Of a stretch of 64,000 bases of DNA, positions 42,694 through 52,962 are shown piece after piece (position 1 is the stretch's first letter; the number at the start of each line of letters is the position of its first letter). Below the pieces are notes generated by a model. It did not search any database and was not told the DNA's origin. It saw nothing but the letters and a program-made list of their open reading frames with translations. The stretch is from Triplophysa rosa (taxonomy: Eukaryota; Chordata; Actinopteri; Cypriniformes; Nemacheilidae): contig NC_079894.1 in NCBI RefSeq assembly GCF_024868665.1, positions 3,373,426-3,437,425 of the forward strand, in the 5' to 3' direction. The position numbers were made by a program, and so were the translations under genes.

Positions 42694-45600
42694 ATGTTGC
42701 GGGGGAGGAAGGCAAAAAGACCCCGTGGTCTACCTGTTTTAGGTAAAGAAGAAAAATGTGCATGGTCCTGTGGCTACTTGATAATAGCTCGTTAATCATT
42801 TCAGTCACTCTCCATTAGGCTTCGCTATACATTTTACTACATGACTATTATTTACACAGATGAGGAGAATGAGGTCGCCGAGCAGTCTGTGGATCGTGAA
42901 AGTAACCCAGGTTGGTAATTTATAAATTAATAATCTGAAATATATTCTGTACACGCCATCATGCAGTTACTGTACATCCACACCATACCTTAATTTATTG
43001 TAATGTTCAACTTGATGTAACCTATATTAATTACGTGGTATAACCTGTTCAATACAGTAGTCAACATTCGAAGTGGTTCAAAACCTTTCATCAAAAAACC
43101 TTCTTTTTAAGACAACTTTGATTAACTTTTTTACTACCCTTTTTTACTACTTTTTTACTTAGAGTTCAGCATTTTAACAATTTGATCATACTATTTACTT
43201 TTGTATATGGTTATCAGAACTATGTTAACTTTGTTTTACAGATGCCTCATACCCAGACACTGCAACTCCTGCTAGCTGTTCTCTGGACAGACCAAGTGAA
43301 AGTGAAAAAGGTGAGATGATTAATGATCTATCAGGTGTGTCAAACTCAGTTCCTGGAGGGCCGCAGGTCTGCACAGTTTAGCACCAACCAGCTCTAAACC
43401 ACACCTGCTTGGAAGTTTCTACTAATCCTGAAGATGTTGATTAGCTGAATCAGGTGTGTTTGATTAGGGTTGGAGCTAAACTGTGCAGAGCTGCCACCCT
43501 CCAGGAACTGAGTTTGACACCTGTGTACTACACAATCCTGATGCGATTGTAATATCAAACCTAATCTTTGATGGAAAATAAACTAAGAGGGATGGAACAT
43601 AAACAATGATTGATGGTGATTAGTTGTTGTAAGGTCATTATTGATATTGCATGTGTCTATGTTAAGGACTCTAGGCAGCTGTTGAGGAATCACCGGTGGA
43701 CAACCTGTTGAAACGGATAGAAGCATTAGAGCAAGAACGTGACTTTCTTAGCCACACTCTTGCATCCGTCTGTGGTGAGTAATGCTTAGCTATGTAAGAT
43801 ATAATCACACTTTTTATATGTGACATTGCTTATTATACATGACTACATTTGACAAGACTACAGGACTAATCAATGTATAAAATGAATACACTGCTTTGAG
43901 TGGTTACTTGCTATTAGCTTAAAGAATAAAAAAACTTAGAAATGCTTTTTATGGACCATTGTTAGTGTCAGAAGTGTAAAATCTGGTTTATGTTGTTGTT
44001 GTTATTTATTCAGTATTAATTTTTTACTTTAAAACAAATTTTCAGTCTACTCTCACCTAATCTTACGTTACTCATACATCATGTGTTGGGTCAGAGGTTT
44101 CACGCTCGGAAGAACTGGACTCAAGGGCAGATTCAAATCAAAATAATTTAATAAATCAGCAAGACAAGAGTCAAAAAACAAAATAACGGAACAGAGTTCC
44201 GACAATCCCAAGGGTGAGACAGAGGCAGGGTCAAACAGGCGTGTGGTCAGACGAGTGGCATACAGTTTCCAAAGGGAAATCCAGAGAGTAGTCAGACGGG
44301 CGAGGGACGATCGAGGTGCAAACAGGATCCAGAAGGAAAAGGCAAGCTCGTAATCCCAACCGGTGAAGAAGACTAAAGGAGGATCCAGTACCGAACAGCA
44401 GGTCAGTCCCGGGAACAAAACTCCAAACAAAAACACTCAAGGTAACTACGACTAGAAGAAAACAAGATTAGAATATTCCGAAGGTAGCAAGAGCGGGGTA
44501 AACCATACAACGAAACAGCAACTAAGGAAAGAAAAGAGAGGAATATAAAAGGGAGAGTTGACGAGTAGAGATAAGAGACAGGTGTGCGCTGCTGAGCCGC
44601 TCGGCTGATTGCCAAACCGCGTCAGCTGCGCAACAGAGTAGTGATGAGGAGAAAGTGAGACAGTGAAAAGGAAAATCAAACCCGGGACCTGACAAGAGGT
44701 CACTCTTCTGCTGGAACTAGACTTGCATACGGCCATTACCGTAAACCATTGATTATAGTTTATAAAGTTATAATTATGGATATTTTTCTTACTGACTGTA
44801 AGGCCCTGTTGTGTTTACACCTGGTATTACAATGTGTTTGATCGATCAGATCACAAGACAAGGAGAGAAACACATTCCCGTTTACACCTGGTATTTTAAT
44901 CTGCCTCTTTTGTCCACTTTCAACCACTTCTGTCCTGATTTCTTCGAGGAAAGGGCCTATAGGCAGGAAATTAATGTGTTTTTTTCCAATCTTTTGATCT
45001 AATGGATAAAATAAGCTCACAATTTACATATGAACATGCTCAGAGATGACGGAAAACACGGAGAGCAGCAGCTTTCATTTCTGCTCTGACAGCCGTAAGA
45101 CCACGCCGAACAGTGTGTGTTAGAAATCAGTAATGGTGGCTAGCGTGCATAATGTTAACGTGTTAGGTCAGTTAGCGGAGAGTAGACAATTTTTTTGTGA
45201 CTGTTCGATCACATGAGCTCTACACTATGAAAGCAATGCCAACATTAAAGGTGACAGCCACCTCTCAGACAAATTTAATGGAAAATCTTTCTTTTAGGCA
45301 AGGAAAAGAAAAAGAAGAAGAAAGACACTAGTAGTGAGAGTGATGAGCTAAACTCTTCATCGTCTTCCTCCCTCCCTTCATCTTCATCGGAGGATGAAAG
45401 ATGCCACAAAAAAAAATCAAAAAAGAGAACCCAAAAAACAGGTCAAGATCTGCTTTCTCCAGTTCGAGGTAAATTCAAAACTTATTAATTTATTAATGTG
45501 AATTTATTCTTGATGAAGATGATTTTGCCCAATGTTTTCATAGGCGGAACGTGTGTAAGGCTGGGGAAGGCTTAGACTTTACCCTGGCCACGGGTCAAAC

Positions 45601-46349
45601 ATTAATGGGGACTTGGATCCAAAAATGCACCTGCACATTTAAACTAAATATAGTAATACAGTTAAAATGAAAAGTGCAGATTGTGGCATTACATTTCTAT
45701 CTGTTCATGTTGCATCATACTTTTTACGCATTTTACAGCATTGTGCACTATAATCAACCAATTACACACAACTCTGTTGAGTTTATGAATGCATTGGCTA
45801 ACCAGAGGCGTCAAGATTAGTAATCACTGGAACATCAGAGCAAATAGTAAAGCCATTTATGTTAGGACATGTATATGATAACTATCAAATATGAATAATT
45901 ACATGTAACTGAACTTAAACCAAATCCAACTCTATAGTAAGTACATGTAGTTATTTAGTATTACTCAGAACTTTAATGTATAAATACACTGTAAAAAGGA
46001 CACGTTAAAGTAAAGTTTAAACCAAAAATTGTTTGTTTATTTTTTTATGTTCAACAGCCAAGTGTCCAGATGATGTTCTCAAGAGATACAAAAGGTTCTT
46101 CATGCATACAAAAAGGAAGGAAGCATGACAAGAGCTTTCAAGAAAGTCGAAGTGGACAGAAACACCCTTGCTCTCACTGCAGTTGTGGCTGAGATTCAAA
46201 TTACCAACCCAGAATTTTATCGCTCCATCCCACAGTTCCAGCCTCAGCAAGAGAAGCTTTTAGATTTTGCCCAGAGATGCTCAGAGGCCTTAACAACTGA
46301 AATGAAAGGCTGTATTGCCTCCTGCCGATTAAAATACAAGTTTCGCTAA
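42694..46349 (+). CDS. ccdc106: CCDC106-like gene, six coding exons, frameshifted last exon
   Basis: The exons, each with GT donor and AG acceptor and consistent phase, are 42694-42742, 42860-42910, 43242-43310, 43679-43774, 45298-45468 and 46058-46349. The protein starts MLRGRKAKRPRGLP (AT-hook-like). It has an acidic N-terminus, a coiled-coil heptad stretch in exon 4 (LLKRIEALEQERDFLSHTL), a Lys-rich/Ser-rich low-complexity segment in exon 5, and a conserved C-terminal domain (MTRAFKKVEVDRNTLALT, EKLLDFAQRC). This order matches CCDC106, a nuclear coiled-coil protein reported to bind p53, about 280 residues in mammals. The summed exons are 728 nt, not a multiple of three: one base appears missing in the A-run at 46089-46094, after which the frame is wrong. 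Either this is a pseudogene or the base is an assembly error. Identity is by recall of the family. Confidence 0.8.
43332..43523. mobile_element. Foldback MITE in CCDC106-like intron 3
   Basis: It starts CAGGTGTGTCAAACTCAGTT and ends with the inverted AACTGAGTTTGACACCTG. The interior is also largely palindromic (CCAACCAGCTCTAAACC and inverted GGTTGGAGC.). The type is hAT-like. Confidence 0.7.
44084..44694 (-). repeat. LTR in the exon 4-5 intron of the CCDC106-like gene
   Basis: On the minus strand TGTCAGGTCCCGGG...CTGACCCAACA, about 610 bp. It has TATA-like TTTTATATTCC and many short repeats of CTCGTCTGACC style. No target duplication was recognised, so it is either old or part of a larger deletion. 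The rest of this intron (43775-45297) contains nothing else recognisable. Confidence 0.55.
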
Positions 46350-46684
46350 TGCCTAATGCTTATTTCTGGTTTAATTTGATTGTTTGGGGTAAATGGTATC
46401 CTTTGTTAAAATATACTGTATAGAATATACTGTACAAGAAAAGTGTTCAAAGATAAGGGAAATCTTGTCACTTGAAAACTTTTTTTAGATACTTTTTCCT
46501 CAAAATGAAAGTAGCCAAATTTTGTTGTATTTTAAAAGTTTAAAAAATATATTGTTCCTGTTTATCTGAAATGTTTCAGTAAAAAAGATTCTTAACTGCA
46601 CATGTTGTTTTTATTTGCATGGACCTGCATTATTAGCAAGTTTAAATAAGAATGCCATCATTTTATTCTTCATGTACTACAACG

Positions 46685-47212
46685 TTGTGTATTTTCAGTG
46701 TTAGTACACATAAGTTCCTGGGTATCAACACATGTTCCAAACTTTATTTTAAGTGGTCAGTTTTGTGTACTTTCAGTGTAAGTACACATTAGTTCCTGGG
46801 TATCAACACATGTTCCACACTTTATTTTAAGTGGTCAGTTTTTGTGTACTTTCAGTGTTAGTACACATTAGTTCCTGGGTATCAACACATGTTCCACACT
46901 TTATTTTAAGTGGTCAGTTTTTGTGTACTTTCAATGTAAGTACACATTAGTTCCTGGGTATCGATCACATGTTCCACACTTTATTTTAAGTGGTCATTTT
47001 TGTGTATTTTCAGTGCAAGTACACAAGTTCCTGGGTATCAACACATGTTCCACACTTTATTTTAAGTGGTCAGTTTTGTGTACTTTCAGGGTAAGTACAC
47101 ATTAGTTCCTGGGTATCAACACATGTTCCACACTTTATTTTAAGTGGTCAGTTTTGTGTATTTTCAGTGTAAAGTACATATTAGATCCTGGGTATCAACC
47201 ACATGTTCCATG
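46685..47212 (+). repeat. ~80-bp minisatellite downstream of the CCDC106-like gene
   Basis: About 6.5 copies of a unit with TGTGTACTTTCAGTGTAAGT, ACACATTAGTTCCTGGGTAT and CAACACATGTTCCACACTTT. Copies differ by point changes and one- or two-base indels. Apparent small ORFs across it are periodic shadows. Confidence 0.9.
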
Positions 47213-47225
47213 GTGACCCTTTCTG

Positions 47226-47396
47226 GTAACACTTTACAATAAGGTTTCATTTGTTAACTGCATTAGTTAACATCAACTAACAATTAACAATACTTCTACA
47301 GCATTTATTAAGCTAAGTTAATGTTAAAACAATGTACAATTTTAAGATCAAAAGTTGTATCTGATATTAATGCTCTGTGAACTTACATGAACAAGA
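47226..47396 (+). mobile_element. Truncated DNA-transposon relic
   Basis: It begins GGTAACACTTTACAATAAGG, the well-known end of a widespread fish MITE, followed by TTAGTTAACATCAACTAAC. It is cut by the LTR at 47397. Confidence 0.6.
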
Positions 47397-47990
47397 TGTC
47401 ACGGTCCTACCTTCTTGTTTGTGAATTTCTAGTCATATGGCAGGATCGGGACAGAGCCCTAAGGTTTTATGTGGAGAGAATCATACTATTGTCAATCTTA
47501 ACATAATATGCGTTCTCTCCAGTGTCTTGTCATTGGCCCTGCCCCTCTCGTTTCATGTATTGCCTCCCTGCCGTGTCTTATGTTCCACACCTGCCCTCGC
47601 TCGTTGCCCTTCGTTTGTCTCTCCTTTAAAATGCCCTCTTGTTTCATTGTCTTGTTGCTCGTGGATTACGCTTGTACCGTGTACTGTTATGTGCTATACC
47701 TCGTCTAGTGTTCCTGTTCCCAGCCTTGCCCGTCGTTTGTGAGTTTTGTGTTTTACCCTGTCGTGTTTTCATGAAAGACGTTTGGTCGTGTCTTTAGTTT
47801 AGTTTTTGCTGTTCTTGTTTTCGTTTTGCCCCCTCGTGGGAAGTCCTTGTTTTCTTTATATTCTTAGTTTTGTTATCCCCATCGTGGGTGTTTTGTTTGT
47901 GCAGTGTTTTGTTAAAAGAATAAAGTCTTGTTTGTTAACCCCTTCACTGCCTGCCTGCATTTGGGTTCTTCCTCCACGCATTCCGTGACA
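47397..47990 (+). repeat. Gypsy LTR (left, plus strand)
   Basis: TGTCACGGTCC...CATTCCGTGACA, 594 bp, with AATAAAG near 47920. It is followed by a leader (GAATCCACGAGCCAGAACC..) and gag. The same family as 14245-14767, 41802 and 49151. Confidence 0.8.
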
Positions 47991-48025
47991 GAATCCACGA
48001 GCCAGAACCGAACCAAGCAGGCTAG

Positions 48026-48640
48026 ATGGAGGCAAGGCGATCCAGGCAGGCTCATCTCCTCTGCGGTCTGCGACAGGGCTACTCTGACGTCTTGGAGTTC
48101 GCTGATCGATTCTTCGAGACCGCAGGGGAGATGGTACACGATGAAACGGAGCAGATGGCGATGTTCAACGGCGGTCTGAACGAACCGCTGTCTCAGGAAG
48201 AGATGAGGATGCTGAGACCGCTGGGCTTCACGGACATGATTAGGTATGCCATGAATCGGCCGGCGCCCAGGGTCTCAGTCCAACCCAATCTTTCTCCCCC
48301 ACTGGCCGCGATCCCGGAGGGTCGCATGATGCAAATCGGGGTCATCAGCACGACCGCACCGTCCATCTCTCCCCCGGCAGCTCCTCTTCCGCCCATCAGC
48401 ATCCGTGGCCGGTGTAGACGAAGGGAGTCGTGGGACTCCCCCTCCAACTCATCCGGTACGGAGCTAATCGGGCTCCCCATCGCTTCGCACCAGCCGGCCA
48501 CACGTCCTGTGGGCCGGGTGAAGAAGAAGCCGGCTGGATCACCTGCTGCACCGGACTGGACGCCGGCTGCTCCACCGGCTGGGACGAGGCCCGTGCTTCC
48601 CGCCGCTGCCTCTTCTTCTTCAGCCGAGTCACCCGCCTAG
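48026..48640 (+). pseudogene. Gypsy gag fragment (plus strand)
   Basis: A 204-codon open frame from MEARRSRQAHLL. It contains the gag-like CGLRQGYSDVLEFADRFFET and FNGGLNEPLSQEEMRML segments, then a Pro/Ala-rich tail with GRCRRRESWDS and RVKKKPAG. It is truncated where it meets the opposite-strand copy, somewhere between about 48530 and 48640. No protease or RT follows. Confidence 0.75.
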
Positions 48641-49115
48641 TGGTCGGCTGAAGGAAGGAGGTGAAGGGTACGGCTGACTCGGGGTTGGAGGCCTCTGACG
48701 AGGAACCCCAGGATTCTCGCCTCCCCCGCTTGTCAATGAGGCTGGTGGACGGTGGAGAGGCTGCCGAGAGAGGGGAGGATGGTGTGGTGGTGCCCACAGC
48801 CCCGATCTGCAGGGACCCACGCTCAGGGATCATGACCAGTGGAGATGAGTAACAGGTATAGGTTGAGACCGTGGACTCCGATAGCTCCACGGCGGACAGC
48901 CACACGGCGTCGAAGTCCAACGGCCTCAACGCCCTCATCTCCGCCCTAGAGAGTGGATTCCTGAGACCGGAGTTGAATAGCACCGCGAGTTCCTCCTCCC
49001 CAAAGACGCCATTCACTGCGACGTCCAGGAACCTCTCCACGTATTCGTCCACGCTCTCGCTCCCCTGGCGAAGTCGGCAGAGGAGGCGAGCAAGGCGGGA
49101 CCGCCCGGTGGTCAT
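48600..49115 (-). pseudogene. Gypsy gag fragment (minus strand)
   Basis: The mirror partner of 48026-48640, starting MTTGRSRLARLLC at 49115. The matching segments are CRLRQGSESVDEYVERFLDV, LFNSGLRNPLSRAEMRALR, GRRESWGSS and RVTRLKKK. The open frame runs on into antisense of the left copy, which is not gag. It is related to but clearly diverged from the left copy. Confidence 0.75.
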
Positions 49116-49150
49116 GCTGCCTACTGGGTTCTGATCTGGCTCGTGCATTC

Positions 49151-49642
49151 TGTCATGACTCGGCGTGGTGGAAAGAACCCAATTGCAGGCAGCAGGGGAT
49201 GAAGGGGTTAACAAGGGTTTTTATTCAATAGAACACAGAACATCAAAACAAAAAGCCACGAGGAGGTATAACTAAACAAACAGGATACTAAAGAGGACAT
49301 AGACTGACTCACACTAAACTAAGCAAAACATTACTTGACAAACTAAACTAAACACTTACTAAACTTGATGAGACGATCCAAACGGGAACACAAGCATGGG
49401 GGAAACAGGTAAGCACAGGATACACCAACAACGAGGAACGACACGAAAGACACCATGTACAATGCATGAGCAACAAGGTATATAAAGGCAAGACAAACAA
49501 GGGTTAATGACACAGGGCAGGTGGGGAACATTAGACACGGCAGGAAAGCAATACATGAAACGAGAGGGGCGGGGCCAATGACAAGACACGAGAAAGCACA
49601 TGAGGTGTCAAAAAGACAAACACCATGGTTTTCCCACACAAA
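49151..49642 (-). repeat. Gypsy LTR (right, minus strand), truncated
   Basis: On the plus strand it begins TGTCATGACTCGGCG and carries the inverted TTATTCAATAG polyadenylation region and the GGGGCGGGGCCAATGACAAG block shared with 47397-47990. It is cut at 49642 by the DIRS fragment. Confidence 0.75.
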
Positions 49643-49979
49643 ACGTCTTGGTTACGGATGTAACCTCGGTTCCCTGATGGAGGGAACGAGACGTTGTGTC
49701 GAACCGACAGAATGGGGTTTGTCTTGAGAACCTATCATCTTCTGAGTATTTAGAAAAGGCCAATGAAAATTGGCGAATGAAATTTGCATGCCGGGCTCCT
49801 CCCCGGATGTCCGGGTATAAGAGGGAAGCCGGCGTGCTCATTCATTCACCTTTGGTCTGAGGAGCCTAAAGCATCCTCACCCGACCGGCTGGGGTGGGCG
49901 GCCAGTGTTGTGGCATGAGGGACACAACGTCTCGTTCCCTCCATCAGGGAACCGAGGTTACATCCGTAACCAAGACGTT
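49642..49979. repeat. 59-bp perfect inverted repeat of the DIRS end
   Basis: Arm 49642-49700 (AACGTCTTGGTTACGGATGT...) is the exact complement of 49921-49979, with a 220-bp spacer. The spacer contains GGGTATAAGAGGGAAGCC, TATA-like on the plus strand. A direct repeat of AACCGACAGAATGGGGTT lies just beyond each arm (49702 and 50010). Confidence 0.9.
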
Positions 49980-50299
49980 CCCTTTCTGTCGGTCTCGCGA
50001 CGTTGTGTCAAACCGACAGAATGGGGTTCCTATAGAAAATGCCACAGCACTGAGCTGCATCACAATCTCTGCGGAGCGACGTTGACTGGCCTGGGCGAGT
50101 CAGACAAACACGCTAGTGCGAAATTATGACCTTCCAGTGGAGAGGAAGGGGGACCCAGAGCTTTCCACAAAAAGTTGGGAAGCCCCCTAACGCCGGCCGT
50201 CACGGGCGGAGGCCTGATTCTCTAAATGGCAAGAAGCCGCCCGGCACCATACGGCCACTGGGTAAGCATTATTCCCCCCTGGGGGGGAAAAACGCTGCA

Positions 50300-50990
50300 G
50301 AGGCCACTACCTACCGTAGGGAGGAATAGTGGAGACACCACATGGTCTCACCATCAGGGGAGAACTCATGGGAGGAATCTGCGGACTGCAGGAGTTAACC
50401 GCAAGGTGGGAGTCCACCTGGGGAGGTCATGGGTTGCCAAGGTGGGAAGCATTCATGAGGATACATCAGACGGAACAGCCCTCGAGGGCATCCACGATCC
50501 AGTGCGCCAGACTCTGTTTGGAGACAGCCCTCCCTTCTGCTGACCCCCGAAACAGACAAAGAGCTGCTCAGAGCTTAAGGGCTCTGCGTGCGGTCCAAGT
50601 AGAGGCGCCGTGCGCGTACTGGGCACAACACGGATAGGTTGGGTCTTCCTCCCCGGTGGGGAGTGCCTGCAGGTTCACCACCTGGTCTCTCGGGAGAGTA
50701 GTGGGAACCTTGGGCACGTAGCCGGGGCGGGGTCTCAAGATGATGTGAGAATCCCGGCCCCGAGTTCTAGGCAATCTGTGGACACGGAGAGTGCTTGTAG
50801 ATCCCCTACCCTCTTGGAGGTGAGCGCCATGCGGAAAGCCTTCTTTATCAAGACTGAGAAAGAGCGGCAACCCCGAGAGGCTCGAAGTCGCAAGAGGTCC
50901 ACCTAGGTCGCAATAGGGTACGGAGCGTGGGTAAGGTGGTCACCCTCTCGCACCCCTTAGGAACCTAATCACCCGGTCGTGCTGTCCCAG
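50300..50990 (-). pseudogene. DIRS tyrosine recombinase remnant
   Basis: The minus-strand frames carry the recombinase-like RVGDLQALS, LRPRPGYVPKVPTT and SEQLFVCFGG segments in order, with at least two frameshifts. DIRS elements integrate with a tyrosine recombinase instead of a DDE integrase. The active-site Tyr region cannot be located reliably. Confidence 0.6.
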
Positions 50991-51778
50991 AGGCTACCCA
51001 GCACTTGGGTCATGATGAGCAGCCGTAGCGGCTACATACATTCCCAGTGTGGAGGGGGAGAGGTTACTCCCCCGTCTCTCTTGAGGACGGGACAGCCCGT
51101 ACCCGACCGAGCAACTCCGTGGGTCTTCTCGCCGAGAAGAGCACCAGGACGAGAAGAGGCGCCACCTATGGGCGTATAGCCACCCCGTGGCCGAAGCCCT
51201 AGCCTGAGTGTCCCACCCTGGGGAAGCTGGCAGCCAGGGGGAGCGGCCAGGGGGGAGTTGTTGTCAGAGCCTCAGCTCCGAGAACCAAGTCCTGGTTAGG
51301 CCGGAGGGGCGTAACTAGTACCACTTGATGCTCCTCTTCCCTGGCCTTGCACAGGCCCTGTGCAATGAGGCTCACTGGGGGGAAGCGTACTTCCGCTTGT
51401 CCCGCGGCCAGCTGTGCGCAAGGGCATCCGTGCCGAGGGTACCTCGGACAGGGAGTACCAAGCGGACAATGGGAGGAGTCCGGGGAGGCAACAGGACCAC
51501 CTGTGCCTGGCCAAACTGCCCCCAAATGAGCCGGCTGCGCGGGGAGGGAGTCGCCACTCTCCGCGAGGCGTCAACTGACGAGAGAGCACATCGGCTGTCT
51601 GGTTCAGGAAGCCTGGGATGTGTGTGGCTCGCAGGGAGCTGATCACCTGCTGACTCCAGAGGAGGAGGCGTCGGGCGAATCATGTTAGCTGCTGTGAGTG
51701 AAGAAAACCCACAGCAGCTGTGCTGTCCGACCGGAGCAGCACGTGCTTCCTTGCACGAGAGGAAGTCCCTCAATGCAA

Positions 51779-52251
51779 GTAGCACAACCAACAACTCTGT
51801 ACAGAAACTGGCCAATGATACGGCTTTGGCCCTGGGTAACATCTCGGATACTCTCGCTTCGCACAAGATAATGATCTTACAGAACAGAGTGGCCTTGGAT
51901 TACATTCTTGCAACGCAAGGGGGAGCCTGCACCATTATCGGCCCTGAGTGCTGCACCGGGTTAATGGATCCTACAGAGGACTTGAACAAATTCCAACAAG
52001 ACATTCTTGATCTTTCAGCAAAATTACACCAGATGACAGAAGATAGTTCTTCTTAGTACGGAAACCTGCTAGGTAAACCCTGGCTGTGGATCAAGGAAAT
52101 AGCAATTCTGTTGTTGTTTTTCCTATTGGTGTACTATCTATGCGTAAACAGTATCAAGTGTTTCATTCAACACGTGACTCATGCCCATCACGAGGAAACG
52201 GCAGTTCCAACCAGAAAAGACTATTATCCACAAGAACTTCAAGGACCCTAG
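51779..52251 (+). pseudogene. ERV-B env transmembrane subunit fragment
   Basis: The frame contains NNSVQKLANDTALALGNIS, ILQNRVALDYILATQGGAC and the CX6CC motif CTIIGPECC. After a TAG at 52054-52056 come LGKPWLWIKEIAILL and a membrane segment (LLLFFLLVYYLC), then a short cytoplasmic tail to a stop at 52249-52251. The 5' part of the provirus is missing; the DIRS fragment joins directly. It is a different lineage from the ERV-A and ERV-C Env. Confidence 0.85.
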
Positions 52252-52411
52252 CTGCATGTTTGTTTCTGTGTCAGCATGCCGTTCATCACTACAGACAATC
52301 CACACAGAACAAGTGCTATGTGCCTGCAACGATCACAGGTTTAAATAATGAACTTTTAAAGTGTCTAAATTTGTATTTTGTGAGAGTTATTAGAACTCTC
52401 AAAGGGGGAAC

Positions 52412-52962
52412 TGTGGGATTACAAATTTATACAATGTTATATCTAGGTTAAAGTTATGTATATTATGTTTCACACTTTGAGGTAAAGACGATTAATTTCA
52501 AAGAAGATCAAGTCAGGCAGCCCAGATTTCTGAGACATTAGCCTTTTGTCTTTATTCACTTCTTGACCATTGGGCAGGGTCCCAAGTTAAAGGTGAATGC
52601 TAAACTCAAGGCACAGCTAAGCCGTTGTCTCTATGATAATGTGAAGGTATGGGCAATACTGTCAGGCTGATTGGATTAGCACCTATGCATTTGAATGACA
52701 CTGTTATGCTGATGAGACCTTGGATGGGACAATTCCGGTAACAGGCTGATTCCTGTATTGCATTTGCATGCTTTGTGTAAATCATCTCCACCTCTATGTA
52801 TCCCGCCCCCTTGACAGGTATAAAACTCTACTGTGCTGAACTAAAAGTCAGACATGGATGACTACAGCAATGCACATCGAGTCCTCAATAAAGAGAACTT
52901 CTGTATGAAAGATATCCCAACGTCTCCTGGTCTCTGCTTCGATGAGGAAAAAGTTTGCTACA
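52412..52962 (+). repeat. 3' LTR of ERV-B
   Basis: It follows the purine tract CAAAGGGGGAAC. It starts TGTGGGATTACAAAT and ends AAGTTTGCTACA, 551 bp, with TATAAAAC at 52820 and AATAAAG near 52889. Confidence 0.85.

Larger units (their letters stand above)
49642..51778 (-). mobile_element. DIRS-type retrotransposon fragment
   Basis: On the minus strand the order is RNase H, tyrosine recombinase, then terminal repeats, as in DIRS elements. Fragments seen are LLALRDFLSCKE, SSLRATHIPGFLNQTADVLS and GEWRLPP (RNase H and linker, ~51780-51500), and RPRPGYVPKVPTTLPRDQVV (recombinase, ~50730). It is flanked left by a cut gypsy LTR and right by ERV-B env. The RT part is missing here. Confidence 0.8.

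Noticed and set aside
46923..47105. 60-codon ORF with periodic residues
   Set aside because: It is a shadow of the ~80-bp minisatellite.
50126..50906. Several plus-strand ORFs of about 100 codons
   Set aside because: They are antisense to the DIRS tyrosine-recombinase remnant, whose motifs are on the minus strand.
51682..51778. N-terminal extension of the ERV-B env frame
   Set aside because: This part is antisense DIRS RNase H sequence that happens to be in frame with the env fragment.
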